A DNA stretch of 64,000 nt, from contig JAEUKI010000079.1 in assembly GCA_016793325.1 (NCBI GenBank), positions 85,461-149,460 of the forward strand, read 5' to 3'. The stretch's first letter is position 1. Each line of letters opens with the position of its first letter. The notes under the pieces were generated by a model. The model was given only the letters and a program-made list of their open reading frames with translations, was not told where the DNA came from and made no database searches. Source of the DNA: Myxococcales bacterium. GTDB taxonomy: Bacteria; Myxococcota_A; Polyangia; Polyangiales; Ga0077539. Both the position numbers and the translations under genes were made by a program. Below are positions 1 to 7,872 of this stretch, in pieces.

Positions 1-1
1 C

Positions 2-223
2 GAGGGCCGCGCTCCGTTTCATGTCCTCGGTCCGTCGCTCCCCGCCGGGTTCGAGCAAGGCCAGAAGTTCAGCATCTACCACCGCAGTGCTTGTATGAAC
101 CGCGACGAGTTCAGCCTCGTCGCGCCCAACGCCGCAATGGTCTGGTCGCTCGAGCTGTCTGGTGAGGACTTCGACGACGAGATGATCGCGTCGCTCCCCG
201 CGTTCCCGAGGTTGCACGTCCTA
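2..223 (+). pseudogene. Front part of an LRR-like gene, cut by repeat R1-A
   Basis: The frame is open from the window edge (base 2) and reads a leucine-rich-repeat-like segment (for example MIASLPAFPRLHVL just before base 224). It then enters repeat R1-A, where the frame ends at a TGA at 326-328. The true start lies outside the window. Conceptual removal of bases 224-339 (116 bp) joins LHVL directly to ALEDSPLRG of the downstream reading frame without a shift, so this and the ORF at 325-918 are most simply two halves of one gene. The LRR assignment rests only on the spacing of Leu and other hydrophobic residues; no function can be given. Confidence 0.55.
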
Positions 224-339
224 CACCACGCCACAATTGAACGTCGTAGAAACGAGACAAGCATCGGCGTGGTGGAAATCAAGTCAAACCGCCACGAATC
301 GATCGAGAAAAGTACGTCGATCGAATGAGTGGCGGTTTA
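224..339 (+). repeat. R1-A, copy of ~115 bp interspersed repeat
   Basis: First copy of family R1. The other full copies are at 3536-3652, 30746-30866 and 62156-62269 (inverted). Shared landmarks are CAATTGAACGTCGTAG near the left end, then AACCGCCACGAATC, and GATCGAATGAGTGGCGGTTT at the right end. AACCGCCAC and GTGGCGGTT form an inverted repeat, and the outer left end CACGCCAC also resembles the complement of the right end. It carries a TA on each flank (222-223 and 338-339). It sits inside an LRR-like gene. Confidence 0.85.
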
Positions 340-918
340 GCGCTCGAGGACTCGCCGCTGCGAGGTCCTGGACTCGTCGGACTCCGTCGGCAGCAGAGCG
401 TCCGTCACCTACGGATCTACGCGAGCCAGGAGGCTCCCTTCTCCGCGCGCGACCTTCCAACGATGCCGCACCTCGAATCCTTCACGATCGAGGGTCTGCC
501 CCCAGGCGCGTGGAACTTCCAAGCTGTCACCTCGTTCGCAGCAACGCTCCGCTCGTTGTCCATCCGCTCGGAACACGACCTCGTGTTGGACGCCCGCCTG
601 CGCGACCCGCTCGAGTCCCTCACGCTTCACGCGCGCTCGGTCGTCGGAGATCCGCTCCCCGCGAACGTGCGCTCGCTCCACCTCCATCTGCGAGAGTCGC
701 ACGACGAGGACATCGCGCGTCTGCTGGACCGAGTCGAATCAGTGACCGCGCTCGGTCTGCGCGGGACTCCTGTCACCGACGAGCTCATCGAGCGGCTCGT
801 CGCCCGATGGAAGCTCGAGTTCTTGGACGTGGTCGACACACGGGTCGGCGACGAGTGCCTCCGCCGCATCTGTGCGCGGTATCCGAAGCTCAGGACCTTT
901 CCGAACCTCGCGCAGTAG
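325..918 (+). CDS. LRR-like protein, rear part
   Basis: A 197-codon frame whose ATG lies inside the right end of repeat R1-A, so the annotated start is borrowed from the repeat (MSGGL, the same as the ORF after R1-B). The remainder has regular Leu-rich spacing (VRHLRIYAS, HLESFTIEG, TLRSLSIRS, LESLTLHA, NVRSLHLHL, VTALGLRG, LEFLDVVD) typical of leucine-rich repeat solenoids. There is no signal peptide. It is probably the C-terminal half of the gene that begins before base 2. It may still be translated from the repeat-derived ATG, but this is not demonstrable here. Confidence 0.6.
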   Translation: MSGGLALEDSPLRGPGLVGLRRQQSVRHLRIYASQEAPFSARDLPTMPHLESFTIEGLPPGAWNFQAVTSFAATLRSLSIRSEHDLVLDARLRDPLESLTLHARSVVGDPLPANVRSLHLHLRESHDEDIARLLDRVESVTALGLRGTPVTDELIERLVARWKLEFLDVVDTRVGDECLRRICARYPKLRTFPNLAQ

Positions 919-1202
919 TCGCGCACCAAACCAGGTTCGCCCGTGAAGGCAGCAGAGAACCCACCCATCGCGATGCGGGGTGGCCCGATCATCGTGCGGT
1001 GGCGAAGGGTCGAGTGTGCGAAGGGACTTCGAGCGGACACGACGCATTGCAGGGAGAGAGACGCGCAACGCCAGGCTTCGTGCGCAACGTGCGCTGGGAG
1101 CAACGCGCGCGATCCCGCCGCGCGTAAGGCCGTGTTCGCACGCGTGATCGACTCGGATCGACGCGCGGGCGCTACACTCGCCGCGAACGGAGTCCGCAGA
1201 CC

Positions 1203-3344
1203 ATGCTTCGAAAACGTGCCAGCGTCGCGACGAGCCTCGCGCTCCTTTGTCGCGCGCTCGCAGGGTGCGTCGATACCCCTCCTCGACCTGATGCCTCGAT
1301 GATGGATCACGTCGACGTCGCCGTGGACATCACGCCGGACACCGGCGCGCAAGACGCGCCATCGGATGCGCCATCGGACGCGCCTCTGGATGCGCCACTC
1401 GACGCACTGCCGGATGCACCATCGGATGCGCCCGTCGAGCGCGCGGACGTGTGCGAACACCGCGAGGTCTGCGATGGCGTCCTGTGCGGAGAGACCGTCA
1501 CGGACCGCTGTGGAAGGCCCGTTCGCTGTGGTCCCGATCCGTGTCCCACGATCGCCGCCCCGACGTTGCTCGCGCCGCACAACGGCCACAACACCGGTCG
1601 CGCTGGCACGCCGGGCAACGCGCTTCGAGGCACGCCATTGCGCCCCGTGTTTCGCTGGAACCCCGTCGCGAGCGCCACGCGCTACGAAGCGCAGTGGACG
1701 TCGAGCTGCACATCGCCCGGCTTCGCGACGTGCGCATTCGCAGGAGCGAGCGCGCAGAGCACGACCGAGACGACGCTCCAACCATCGACGGACCTCGTTG
1801 TGAGTTCTGCGCAGCCCGTAGGACGACGGTACTACTGGCGCGTGCGTGCGTGTCTCGGCACGAGCGTTTGCAGCGCGTGGAGCGAGGCTCGCTATCTCAA
1901 CGTCGGACGCGTCGACAGCGACTTCAACGGCGATGGATTCAGTGATGTCGTCGTCGGCGCCAACCGCGCCGCGCCGCGCGGAATGCTCCTGGCGGGCACC
2001 GCGACGATCTTTCACGGGAGCGCTGCCGGCGTCGTGGCGACGCCCGCTCGCCTCCTCGAAGGACCGAGCGTATCGGCCTCGTTCGGCTACTCGGTCGCGA
2101 GCGCGGGCGACGTCAACGCGGACGGCTACGGCGACCTGCTCGTCGGCGCGTACGGCGCAAACGTCGCCGGTCAACCGAACGCCGGAACGACAGCGCTCTA
2201 TCTCGGAAGCGCGAGCGGGATCGGAAGCGCCGCCACCCAAGTCGTCGAAGGAGTGTCCGCGGGTGAAGGCTTCGGAATCTCGGTCGCCGGAGCGGGCGAC
2301 GTCGACGCCGACGGACTCTCGGACATCGTCGTCGGCGCGTATCGCGCGTCTCCAGGCGGACGCGCCGATGCGGGCGCCGCGTCGTTGTTTCTCGGTACGA
2401 GCACGGGCGTCTCGACCACCGCGTCGCGACGTCTCGAAGGCGTCACTGCAGGCGACTTCTTCGGCTTCTCTGTCGCGAGCGCCGGCGATCTCAACAGCGA
2501 TGGCTTCAGCGATCTCGTCATCGGGGCATACCTCGCGGACCCTGGAGGCATGAGCGCCGCTGGCAGCTCGTACGTTTTTCTCGGCGGAAGGGCGGGCGTC
2601 GCGGCGACGGCGACGCGCGTGATCGCAGGCGCAGGCCTCGGTGAAATGAGCGGCGGCGCAGTGGCGGGCGTCGGCGACGTCAACGGCGATGGGTATGGCG
2701 ATCTCTTGCTCGGAGTGAGCCGCGCGTCTCCAGGCGGTCGCGCTGGCGCGGGCGCAGCAGCGCTGTTTCTCGGCAGCAACAGCGGGATCGGCGCAGCGCC
2801 GAGCCGTGTTCTCGAAGGCAACGCAGCGGGCGACATCTTCGGCTCGTCGCTGCAAGCCGCGGGAGACGTGAACAACGACGGCTACGCAGACTTGCTGGTG
2901 GGGGCGTATTTCGCGGATCCCGGCGGACGAACCGACGCAGGCACCGCGTCGTTGTTTCTCGGCGGCGCAGCGGGAATCGGCGCGACGACGGCGCGCGTCA
3001 TCGAAGGCGCGCAAGCCCAAGATCGTCTGGGATTCGGCATCGCGGGCGCGGGCGACGTCAACGGCGATGGCTTCAGTGACATCGTCGTGGGCGCGTATCG
3101 CGCGAGCCCATCGGGAAGGGCCGGTGCGGGGACGGCCGCTGTATTTCACGGCGGCGCGACTGGCATCGGCGCGACGGCCGCGCGGGTCATCGATGGCGTC
3201 GCCGCGGGCGACAACTTCGGCGTGTCTGTCGCTCGCGCGAGAGCGCCGACTCGCTCGCGCAGCGGTCGGACAGAGCCGAACGTCCGTTGCGTAGCCCGCA
3301 CCGTCGCCGCTGTGCTCGATCGCGCAGAAGCGACAGTGCTGTGA
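1203..3344 (+). CDS. FG-GAP beta-propeller lipoprotein
   Basis: 713 residues. A basic N-terminus and hydrophobic stretch end in a lipobox (LAGC, Cys at about 22), so the protein is predicted to be a lipid-anchored envelope protein. An Asp/Ala/Pro linker (SDAPSDAPLDAPLD) follows, then a short Cys-rich stretch (CEHREVC...CGRPVRCGPDPC) and a fibronectin-like segment. From about residue 240 there are six or seven FG-GAP repeats, each with a DxNxDGxxD calcium-binding loop (DFNGDGFSD, DVNADGYGD, DVDADGLSD, DLNSDGFSD, DVNGDGYGD, DVNNDGYAD, DVNGDGFSD). These are alpha-integrin-like propeller blades. The last ~35 residues after FGVSVA are Arg-rich and unlike a blade, suggesting an extended or shifted end. 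Paralogues lie at 31084-33369 and 37867-39921. The ligand is unknown. Confidence 0.85.
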   Translation: MLRKRASVATSLALLCRALAGCVDTPPRPDASMMDHVDVAVDITPDTGAQDAPSDAPSDAPLDAPLDALPDAPSDAPVERADVCEHREVCDGVLCGETVTDRCGRPVRCGPDPCPTIAAPTLLAPHNGHNTGRAGTPGNALRGTPLRPVFRWNPVASATRYEAQWTSSCTSPGFATCAFAGASAQSTTETTLQPSTDLVVSSAQPVGRRYYWRVRACLGTSVCSAWSEARYLNVGRVDSDFNGDGFSDVVVGANRAAPRGMLLAGTATIFHGSAAGVVATPARLLEGPSVSASFGYSVASAGDVNADGYGDLLVGAYGANVAGQPNAGTTALYLGSASGIGSAATQVVEGVSAGEGFGISVAGAGDVDADGLSDIVVGAYRASPGGRADAGAASLFLGTSTGVSTTASRRLEGVTAGDFFGFSVASAGDLNSDGFSDLVIGAYLADPGGMSAAGSSYVFLGGRAGVAATATRVIAGAGLGEMSGGAVAGVGDVNGDGYGDLLLGVSRASPGGRAGAGAAALFLGSNSGIGAAPSRVLEGNAAGDIFGSSLQAAGDVNNDGYADLLVGAYFADPGGRTDAGTASLFLGGAAGIGATTARVIEGAQAQDRLGFGIAGAGDVNGDGFSDIVVGAYRASPSGRAGAGTAAVFHGGATGIGATAARVIDGVAAGDNFGVSVARARAPTRSRSGRTEPNVRCVARTVAAVLDRAEATVL
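1357..1437 (+). repeat. Coding minisatellite for Asp-Ala-Pro linker
   Basis: Degenerate 12 bp units of the type GATGCGCCATCG encode (S/L)DAP repeats in the linker of the FG-GAP lipoprotein. Units differ mainly at third positions (GAT/GAC, GCG/GCA/GCC), so the peptide is more conserved than the DNA. Confidence 0.6.
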
Positions 3345-3378
3345 GGGCCGAGCTCGGCTCGAAGCGCACGCTCGGCCC
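3345..3378 (+). terminator. Hairpin after the FG-GAP gene
   Basis: GGGCCGAG (3345-3352) pairs with CTCGGCCC (3371-3378), starting immediately after the stop codon. There is no T-run, so if it ends transcription it is not a classical intrinsic terminator. Confidence 0.3.
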
Positions 3379-3479
3379 GTTGACGAACGAGGAAGGCAGC
3401 CTACAGATCGCGGCGCTGCAGGGCTCCGCGCGTCGAAGAGCGGTACTTTCGAGCGAGGGTCCCATCGAAGGGGAGAACG

Positions 3480-4019
3480 ATGAACGACGAAGGCTGTGAA
3501 CGTGGCCTGCGCGTGCTGCTGCACCTGGTGCGCAAACCACGCCACAATTGAACGTCGTAAAAATGAGCCGAGGATCGGCGTGGTTGAAATCAAGCCAAAC
3601 CGCCACGAATCAATCGATGAAAGTGCGGCGATCGAATGAGTGGCGGTTTAAACGGCGTCCTTCGGGCGTTTTCCAAGGTCACCGAGCGCCTGTTCGACGC
3701 GCGCCGCGAGGACCTACAAGGCGCGTCGTTCGTCTACTTCGAGCTCGCGCTCGCGGCTGCCGCGACAGGTCGACTCGACGCCGCGCGCCGAGCGCTCGAG
3801 CGCGTCGTCGCCATCGAGCTCGAACCGTTGTACGTGTGCGCGGTCGCTGCGCATCCAGCGTTCGACGCGCTCTGGGCGGACGACGCGACGCGAGTGAGCG
3901 TCGAGCAGTGGTACGCCAGCGCAGCGCGGGCACTCGTGCTCCCCGAGCGCCACGTCGTGCGCACGAACGTCGCGAGAGCGCTCGCAGCGATCACCGATGA
4001 ACGTGCCGTCGCTAGATAG
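3480..4019 (+). pseudogene. Small TPR-like gene split by repeat R1-B
   Basis: An ATG at 3480 with a strong Shine-Dalgarno (AAGGGGAG) opens MNDEGCERGLRVLLHLVR and then runs into repeat R1-B and a TGA. Downstream, a frame starting at the ATG inside the repeat (3636) continues to 4019 with TPR-like helices (ALAAAATGRLDAARRALERV) and an AAHPAFDALWADD segment like the ends of TPR proteins. Deleting 117 bp (3534-3650, or equivalently 3536-3652) joins LHLVR to NGVLRAFSKV in frame, giving a protein of about 140 residues. This is therefore an interrupted gene. The downstream 127-codon part could still be expressed from the repeat-borne ATG. Function unknown. Confidence 0.6.
3536..3652 (+). repeat. R1-B, full copy of repeat R1
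   Basis: Nearly the same sequence as 225-339, with differences such as TCAATCGATGAAAGTG in the loop. The right end GAGTGGCGGTTTA and left end ACCACGCCACAATTG are identical to R1-A. It is bounded by AA on both sides. It interrupts the gene at 3480-4019. Confidence 0.85.
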
Positions 4020-4135
4020 CATCGCGAAGTTGGCACGGGAGTCCGCGTTCGCCGAGCGTCTCGTTCGCCCGCGCTCGGACTGCGCGCGGGGGATTCCTTC
4101 GGTCGCTCCATGAGCGTCGTGCGAAAGTCGCGACC

Positions 4136-4915
4136 ATGAAGCGCGGTCGTCGTTGGTTGCTCCGAGCCTCGCTCGCGTTGTTGGTGGTCGCGCTCGTCGT
4201 GGCGGCGCCGTTCGTGACCGCATTTCGCGGGCTCGCCCCCATCGTCGACGGCGCCGAGCTCGCGCCCGGCGTTCGCACGGTGAAGATGAGCTTCGTGAGC
4301 GCGTTCGTGCTCGACGCCGGCGAGGGACGCGCGGTGCTCGTCGACGCGGGCGCGGATCGCGCAGGCACGGCGCTCCTCGCGGCGTTGCGCGCAGCAGGGA
4401 GCGCTCCCGACGCGGTGCTCGCGGTGCTCCTCACGCACGGCCACGGCGATCACCTCGCAGCCGCCCCGCTCTTTCGCAACGCCGCGATCGTCGCGCTCGA
4501 GGCCGAACGCCGCCTCGTCGAAGGCACCGTCACCTCGCGCTCGCCGATGGGCCGATGGTCTCGCGCCAAGCCGACGGGCGTGCGCGTCACGCGCGCCGTT
4601 CGCGACGGCGAGTCGTTGCGCTTCGGCTCGCTCGACGTGCGCGTATTCGCGCTTCCCGGACACACCGTCGGAAGCGCCGCGTACCTCGCGCGGGGCGTCT
4701 TGTTCGTGGGCGACGCGGCGAGCGCGACCGAGGATCGACACGTTCGCGGCCCCGCGTGGGTCTTCTCCGAGAGCGTCGATCGAGGGGCCGCGTCGCTCCG
4801 CGCGCTCGGAGCGCGGCTGCGTCGCGAAGGGCTTCCAGTCACTGCGCTCGCGCCCGCGCACAGCGGGCCGCTCACCGGTGACGTCGTCGGCGCGCTGTCC
4901 GCAATAGGCCAGTGA
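4136..4915 (+). CDS. MBL-fold metallohydrolase, membrane-anchored or exported
   Basis: 259 residues. The N-terminus has basic residues followed by a hydrophobic segment (about 8-30), acting as a signal anchor or signal peptide. The metallo-beta-lactamase fold is shown by THGHGDH (HxHxDH at 101-106), PGHT (His 176), GDA (Asp 193) and AHSGP (His 242), which together supply a complete two-zinc site. Length fits the glyoxalase II-like/general hydrolase branch. The substrate cannot be told from sequence. It stands alone: the next gene starts 170 bp downstream and the upstream gene is a broken fragment. Confidence 0.85.
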   Translation: MKRGRRWLLRASLALLVVALVVAAPFVTAFRGLAPIVDGAELAPGVRTVKMSFVSAFVLDAGEGRAVLVDAGADRAGTALLAALRAAGSAPDAVLAVLLTHGHGDHLAAAPLFRNAAIVALEAERRLVEGTVTSRSPMGRWSRAKPTGVRVTRAVRDGESLRFGSLDVRVFALPGHTVGSAAYLARGVLFVGDAASATEDRHVRGPAWVFSESVDRGAASLRALGARLRREGLPVTALAPAHSGPLTGDVVGALSAIGQ

Positions 4916-5086
4916 GCTCCCGCTCCGTCGGCGCTCGAGCGCAGCTGATCCGTCGACGGACGAGCTCGCGCCCATGAATTCAAATCCGGGCAGCAGCGCT
5001 GCAGTGTTCGCCGCCTCTGCGCCGCCGCGCTCCGCCGTGGCGTCGAGCTCGGCACCCGTGGGCTGAAGCGACGCGGCGGACGCACG

Positions 5087-5962
5087 GTGCAGGCATCGCG
5101 ATGGACCTTTCGCCCGACGTCCGTTCGCGCGATCGTTGACGGCGTGAAGCTCGTCGTCACGAGTGACCTACACGTGGACCCCAAAGGAAGGCTCACGACG
5201 CGCGCGCGGATCGACGCGCTCGCGCGGGCCATCGCCGACGAGTCCCCGTCGCTCGTCGTGCTCGCGGGGGACCTCGGACACTCGCTGCGCGGGTGGGAGC
5301 TGTGCCTCGACGCGTTTCGCGCGATGCCCTGCCCAGTCGCAGCGCTCGCGGGCAACCACGATGTGTGGCGCGATCGCGCAGAGAACCTCGGCTCCGACGC
5401 GCTGTTCACCACGGTCTTGCCCGAGCGCTGCGCGCGCGTGGGCATCCGTTGGCTCGAAGGACACACGATGAGGTTCGGCTCCGTCGCCGTCGTCGGGAGC
5501 ATGGCTTGGTACGACTATTCTGCGGTCGATCCCACGGTGACGGTCAGCGCCGCGCAGCTCGAAGAGCTCAAGCGCGCGTTCAACAACGACGCGCGATGCA
5601 TCGACTGGCCCCATCGCGACACCGACGTCGCGCAGCGGTTGGGAGACGCCCTCGTGGCCCAGCTCGAGGAGCTCGAGCGCGACGACGAGATCGCGCAGGT
5701 GGCGGTGGTCACACACGTTCCGCTCGTCGAAGAGCAGATGGAACGTCGTCCGCACGACCCCACCTGGGGCCTGTGCAACGCGTACTTCGGCAACCTCACC
5801 CTCGGGCATCGCGTGACGGCGTTCGGCAAGGTGCGCGCGATCGTGAGCGGGCACACGCACGCAGGCCGCCGCGCCAACCGCGGCCCGATCGACATTCGCG
5901 TGGTCGGCAGCGACTACGGCGCGCCCGCGTACGAAGTGCTCGATCTGCGCGAAGCGCGTTGA
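5087..5962 (+). CDS. Calcineurin-like metallophosphoesterase
   Basis: 291 residues from a GTG at 5087. All metallophosphoesterase blocks are present: SDLH (26-29), GDLG (61-64), GNHD (89-92), VTH (about 208-210) and GHTH (255-258). A dinuclear-metal phosphoesterase is therefore likely to be active. No signal peptide is seen, so it is cytoplasmic. A second in-frame GTG at 5144 would give an N-terminus (VKLVVTSDLH) closer to the family norm. The 5087 start has a purine-rich GGCGGA at about the right distance, so the choice is open. The substrate (nucleotide, phosphoprotein or other) is unknown. Confidence 0.85.
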   Translation: MQASRWTFRPTSVRAIVDGVKLVVTSDLHVDPKGRLTTRARIDALARAIADESPSLVVLAGDLGHSLRGWELCLDAFRAMPCPVAALAGNHDVWRDRAENLGSDALFTTVLPERCARVGIRWLEGHTMRFGSVAVVGSMAWYDYSAVDPTVTVSAAQLEELKRAFNNDARCIDWPHRDTDVAQRLGDALVAQLEELERDDEIAQVAVVTHVPLVEEQMERRPHDPTWGLCNAYFGNLTLGHRVTAFGKVRAIVSGHTHAGRRANRGPIDIRVVGSDYGAPAYEVLDLREAR

Positions 5963-6020
5963 GCACAGAGCTTCACTCGACGCGACACACCCGACGCAGC
6001 GCCCACACAGTTGTGCGATC

Positions 6021-7676
6021 ATGACGGTCACGGTGAGCGAGCGACCCGTGCCGTACGAAAACGAACAGCGTGACGGCGCGACGCACGACACGCAGCGCTC
6101 GCGTCGAACACCGGCGACCGGCGCCGCGACGGACGGCAGCAGCGCGCACATCCCCGCCGCTCCCGAAGAGCAGCGGCACCACTTGCTCGAGGCGCGACAG
6201 CGCATCCGCGCGTACATGCCGTGGGCGCTGGTCATCGCGGTCTGCTTCATCGTGTTGGACTTTTTTCAAGCGAAGTACGTGTTGCCAGTGCGGCTCGACG
6301 TGCTGCTCGCGACGCACGCGACGCTGGTCGTCGCGGTCGCGATCACGCTGCGGTTGCTGCAGGGAATCGAACCCGACGAGCGTTCGCTGCATCGGTTCAG
6401 CTGGCAGGCGACGGCGCTCCTCGCGGTTCCCTACGCTGCGCTGTGCGCTGCCGGCGGGGGCATGCTCGCGATCTACCCGTTCGGTCTCGTCTTCGTGTTC
6501 ACGGGGTTCGCGCTGTTGGGCCGGCCGTGGCGCTCGATGTTGGCCCAGACGCTCGCGATGGTGTCGGCGGTCCCGATCGCCTTCGCCGTGGGCGCCCTCT
6601 TCTCGCCGTTGTTGGCCGCGCAGTGGTCCGATCCGCGCTCGATCGTCACGATGATCCTGACGCTCGGCGCGACCACCGCGATGGGCGGAACGGCGCTCTA
6701 CACCGGACACCTTCTCTGGGCGCTGCGAAGAGAGATCTTCGAGTCCAAGCGCGTCGGCCCGTACGTGCTGCGAAAGCGCATCGGGTGGGGCGGATTCGGC
6801 GAGGTGTGGACCGCGTGGAACAGCAAGCTCAACCGCGAGGTCGCGCTGAAGTTTCTGCGCGGCCGCGCCGAGAGCGCAGACGGAAAGCAGCGATTCGAGC
6901 GCGAGATCAAGGCGCTGCGCGCGCTCTCGCACCGCAACGTCGTGCAGATCTTCGACGGGCGCACGACGGGCGACGGGCAACGGTACTTCGCGATGGAGCT
7001 GCTCGAAGGAGAGACGCTCGCGTCGTTGGTTCACCGCGAAGGGCCCCTGCACCCGTCGCGCGCGGTCGCGTTGATCGCGCAGGCCGCGCGAGGGTTGGGC
7101 TCGGCGCACGAGGCGCGGATCGTCCATCGCGACGTCAAGCCAGACAACTTGTTTGTGTGTGCCGGATCCGACCCGACCGTAAAGGTGCTCGACTTCGGAA
7201 TCGCGACGATGCTCGCCGACGAGGACGCCGAGAGGCTCACCGCGACGGGGTTTCTCGCAGGGACCCCTGCGTGGGTGTGCCCCGAGGCGATCGAGGGCCG
7301 GCCCGTGTCCCCCGCGAGCGACGTGTACTCGCTGTGCGCGGTGCTGTACTTCGCGCTGACGAGGACTCCGCCGTTCCTCGTGGACGGAGAGAACGGGGTG
7401 CTCTACTCGCACTTGCACGTTCCTCCGTTGCCGCCGAGCGTGCGGCTCTCGCACCCCATTCCGCCAGCGCTCGAGGCGATCGTGTCTCGTGGTCTTTCGA
7501 AGGATCCCGCCGAGCGATTCTCCGACGGAAACGCGCTCGCGGACGCGCTCGAGACCTGTGACCTGACGGGGGCGACCGAGGTCCCTGCGGGGCATCCATC
7601 GCGACGTCGCAACGGCGCAGCGCGCGAAGAGCTCACGTCCGCACAGCGCCCGGCCGCGGTGGCCGGTCGTCGATGA
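6021..7676 (+). CDS. Membrane-bound Hanks-type Ser/Thr protein kinase
   Basis: 551 residues. A disordered N-terminus (1-60) is followed by about six hydrophobic membrane segments between residues 66 and 232, then a eukaryotic-like kinase domain from about 247. Kinase landmarks: Gly loop IGWGGFGEV, Lys 277 (VALKF), Glu 295 (EREIKAL), HRDVKPDN (369-376), DFG (391-393) and GTPAWVCPE (Cys replaces Ala of the usual APE). All catalytic residues are present. The order, membrane domain first and kinase second, is the reverse of the common PknB layout and resembles myxobacterial kinases with a six-helix sensor-like domain. The signal and target are unknown. Confidence 0.9.
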   Translation: MTVTVSERPVPYENEQRDGATHDTQRSRRTPATGAATDGSSAHIPAAPEEQRHHLLEARQRIRAYMPWALVIAVCFIVLDFFQAKYVLPVRLDVLLATHATLVVAVAITLRLLQGIEPDERSLHRFSWQATALLAVPYAALCAAGGGMLAIYPFGLVFVFTGFALLGRPWRSMLAQTLAMVSAVPIAFAVGALFSPLLAAQWSDPRSIVTMILTLGATTAMGGTALYTGHLLWALRREIFESKRVGPYVLRKRIGWGGFGEVWTAWNSKLNREVALKFLRGRAESADGKQRFEREIKALRALSHRNVVQIFDGRTTGDGQRYFAMELLEGETLASLVHREGPLHPSRAVALIAQAARGLGSAHEARIVHRDVKPDNLFVCAGSDPTVKVLDFGIATMLADEDAERLTATGFLAGTPAWVCPEAIEGRPVSPASDVYSLCAVLYFALTRTPPFLVDGENGVLYSHLHVPPLPPSVRLSHPIPPALEAIVSRGLSKDPAERFSDGNALADALETCDLTGATEVPAGHPSRRRNGAAREELTSAQRPAAVAGRR

Positions 7677-7834
7677 GACGCCGTGCATCAACCATGGCCG
7701 TCGAAGATCGTCGAGCAGCTCACCAAAGCTGAACTCCAGACGACCCAGAGCCACGCAACGACGCGCGGCAGCGGGCGGGATCGACGTCGTCGCGCGCTCG
7801 ACGCCGCAGGCAACGCTGGGAGAGTGCACCACAG

Positions 7835-7860
7835 CGCCGTTGAATTCGTGTTCAACGGCG
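7835..7860. terminator. Hairpin between convergent genes
   Basis: CGCCGTTGAA and TTCAACGGCG form a perfect 10 bp stem with a 6-base loop. It lies between the kinase gene (ends 7676) and the convergent gene ending at 7873, so it could stop transcription from both sides. No clear T-run follows on either strand. Confidence 0.5.
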
Positions 7861-7872
7861 AGAACGCCGCGG

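Noticed and set aside
936..955. R2-head-like CCAGGTTCGCCCGTGAA after the LRR fragment
   Set aside because: Too short and without any following R2 landmark to call a copy.
627..3593. 988-codon minus-strand open frame opposite the FG-GAP gene
   Set aside because: Composition is Arg/Ala-rich without domains; it mirrors the codon bias of the real plus-strand gene and starts inside repeat R1-B.
3734..4975. 413-codon minus frame opposite the metallohydrolase
   Set aside because: Antisense shadow; the plus strand carries a complete HxHxDH hydrolase.
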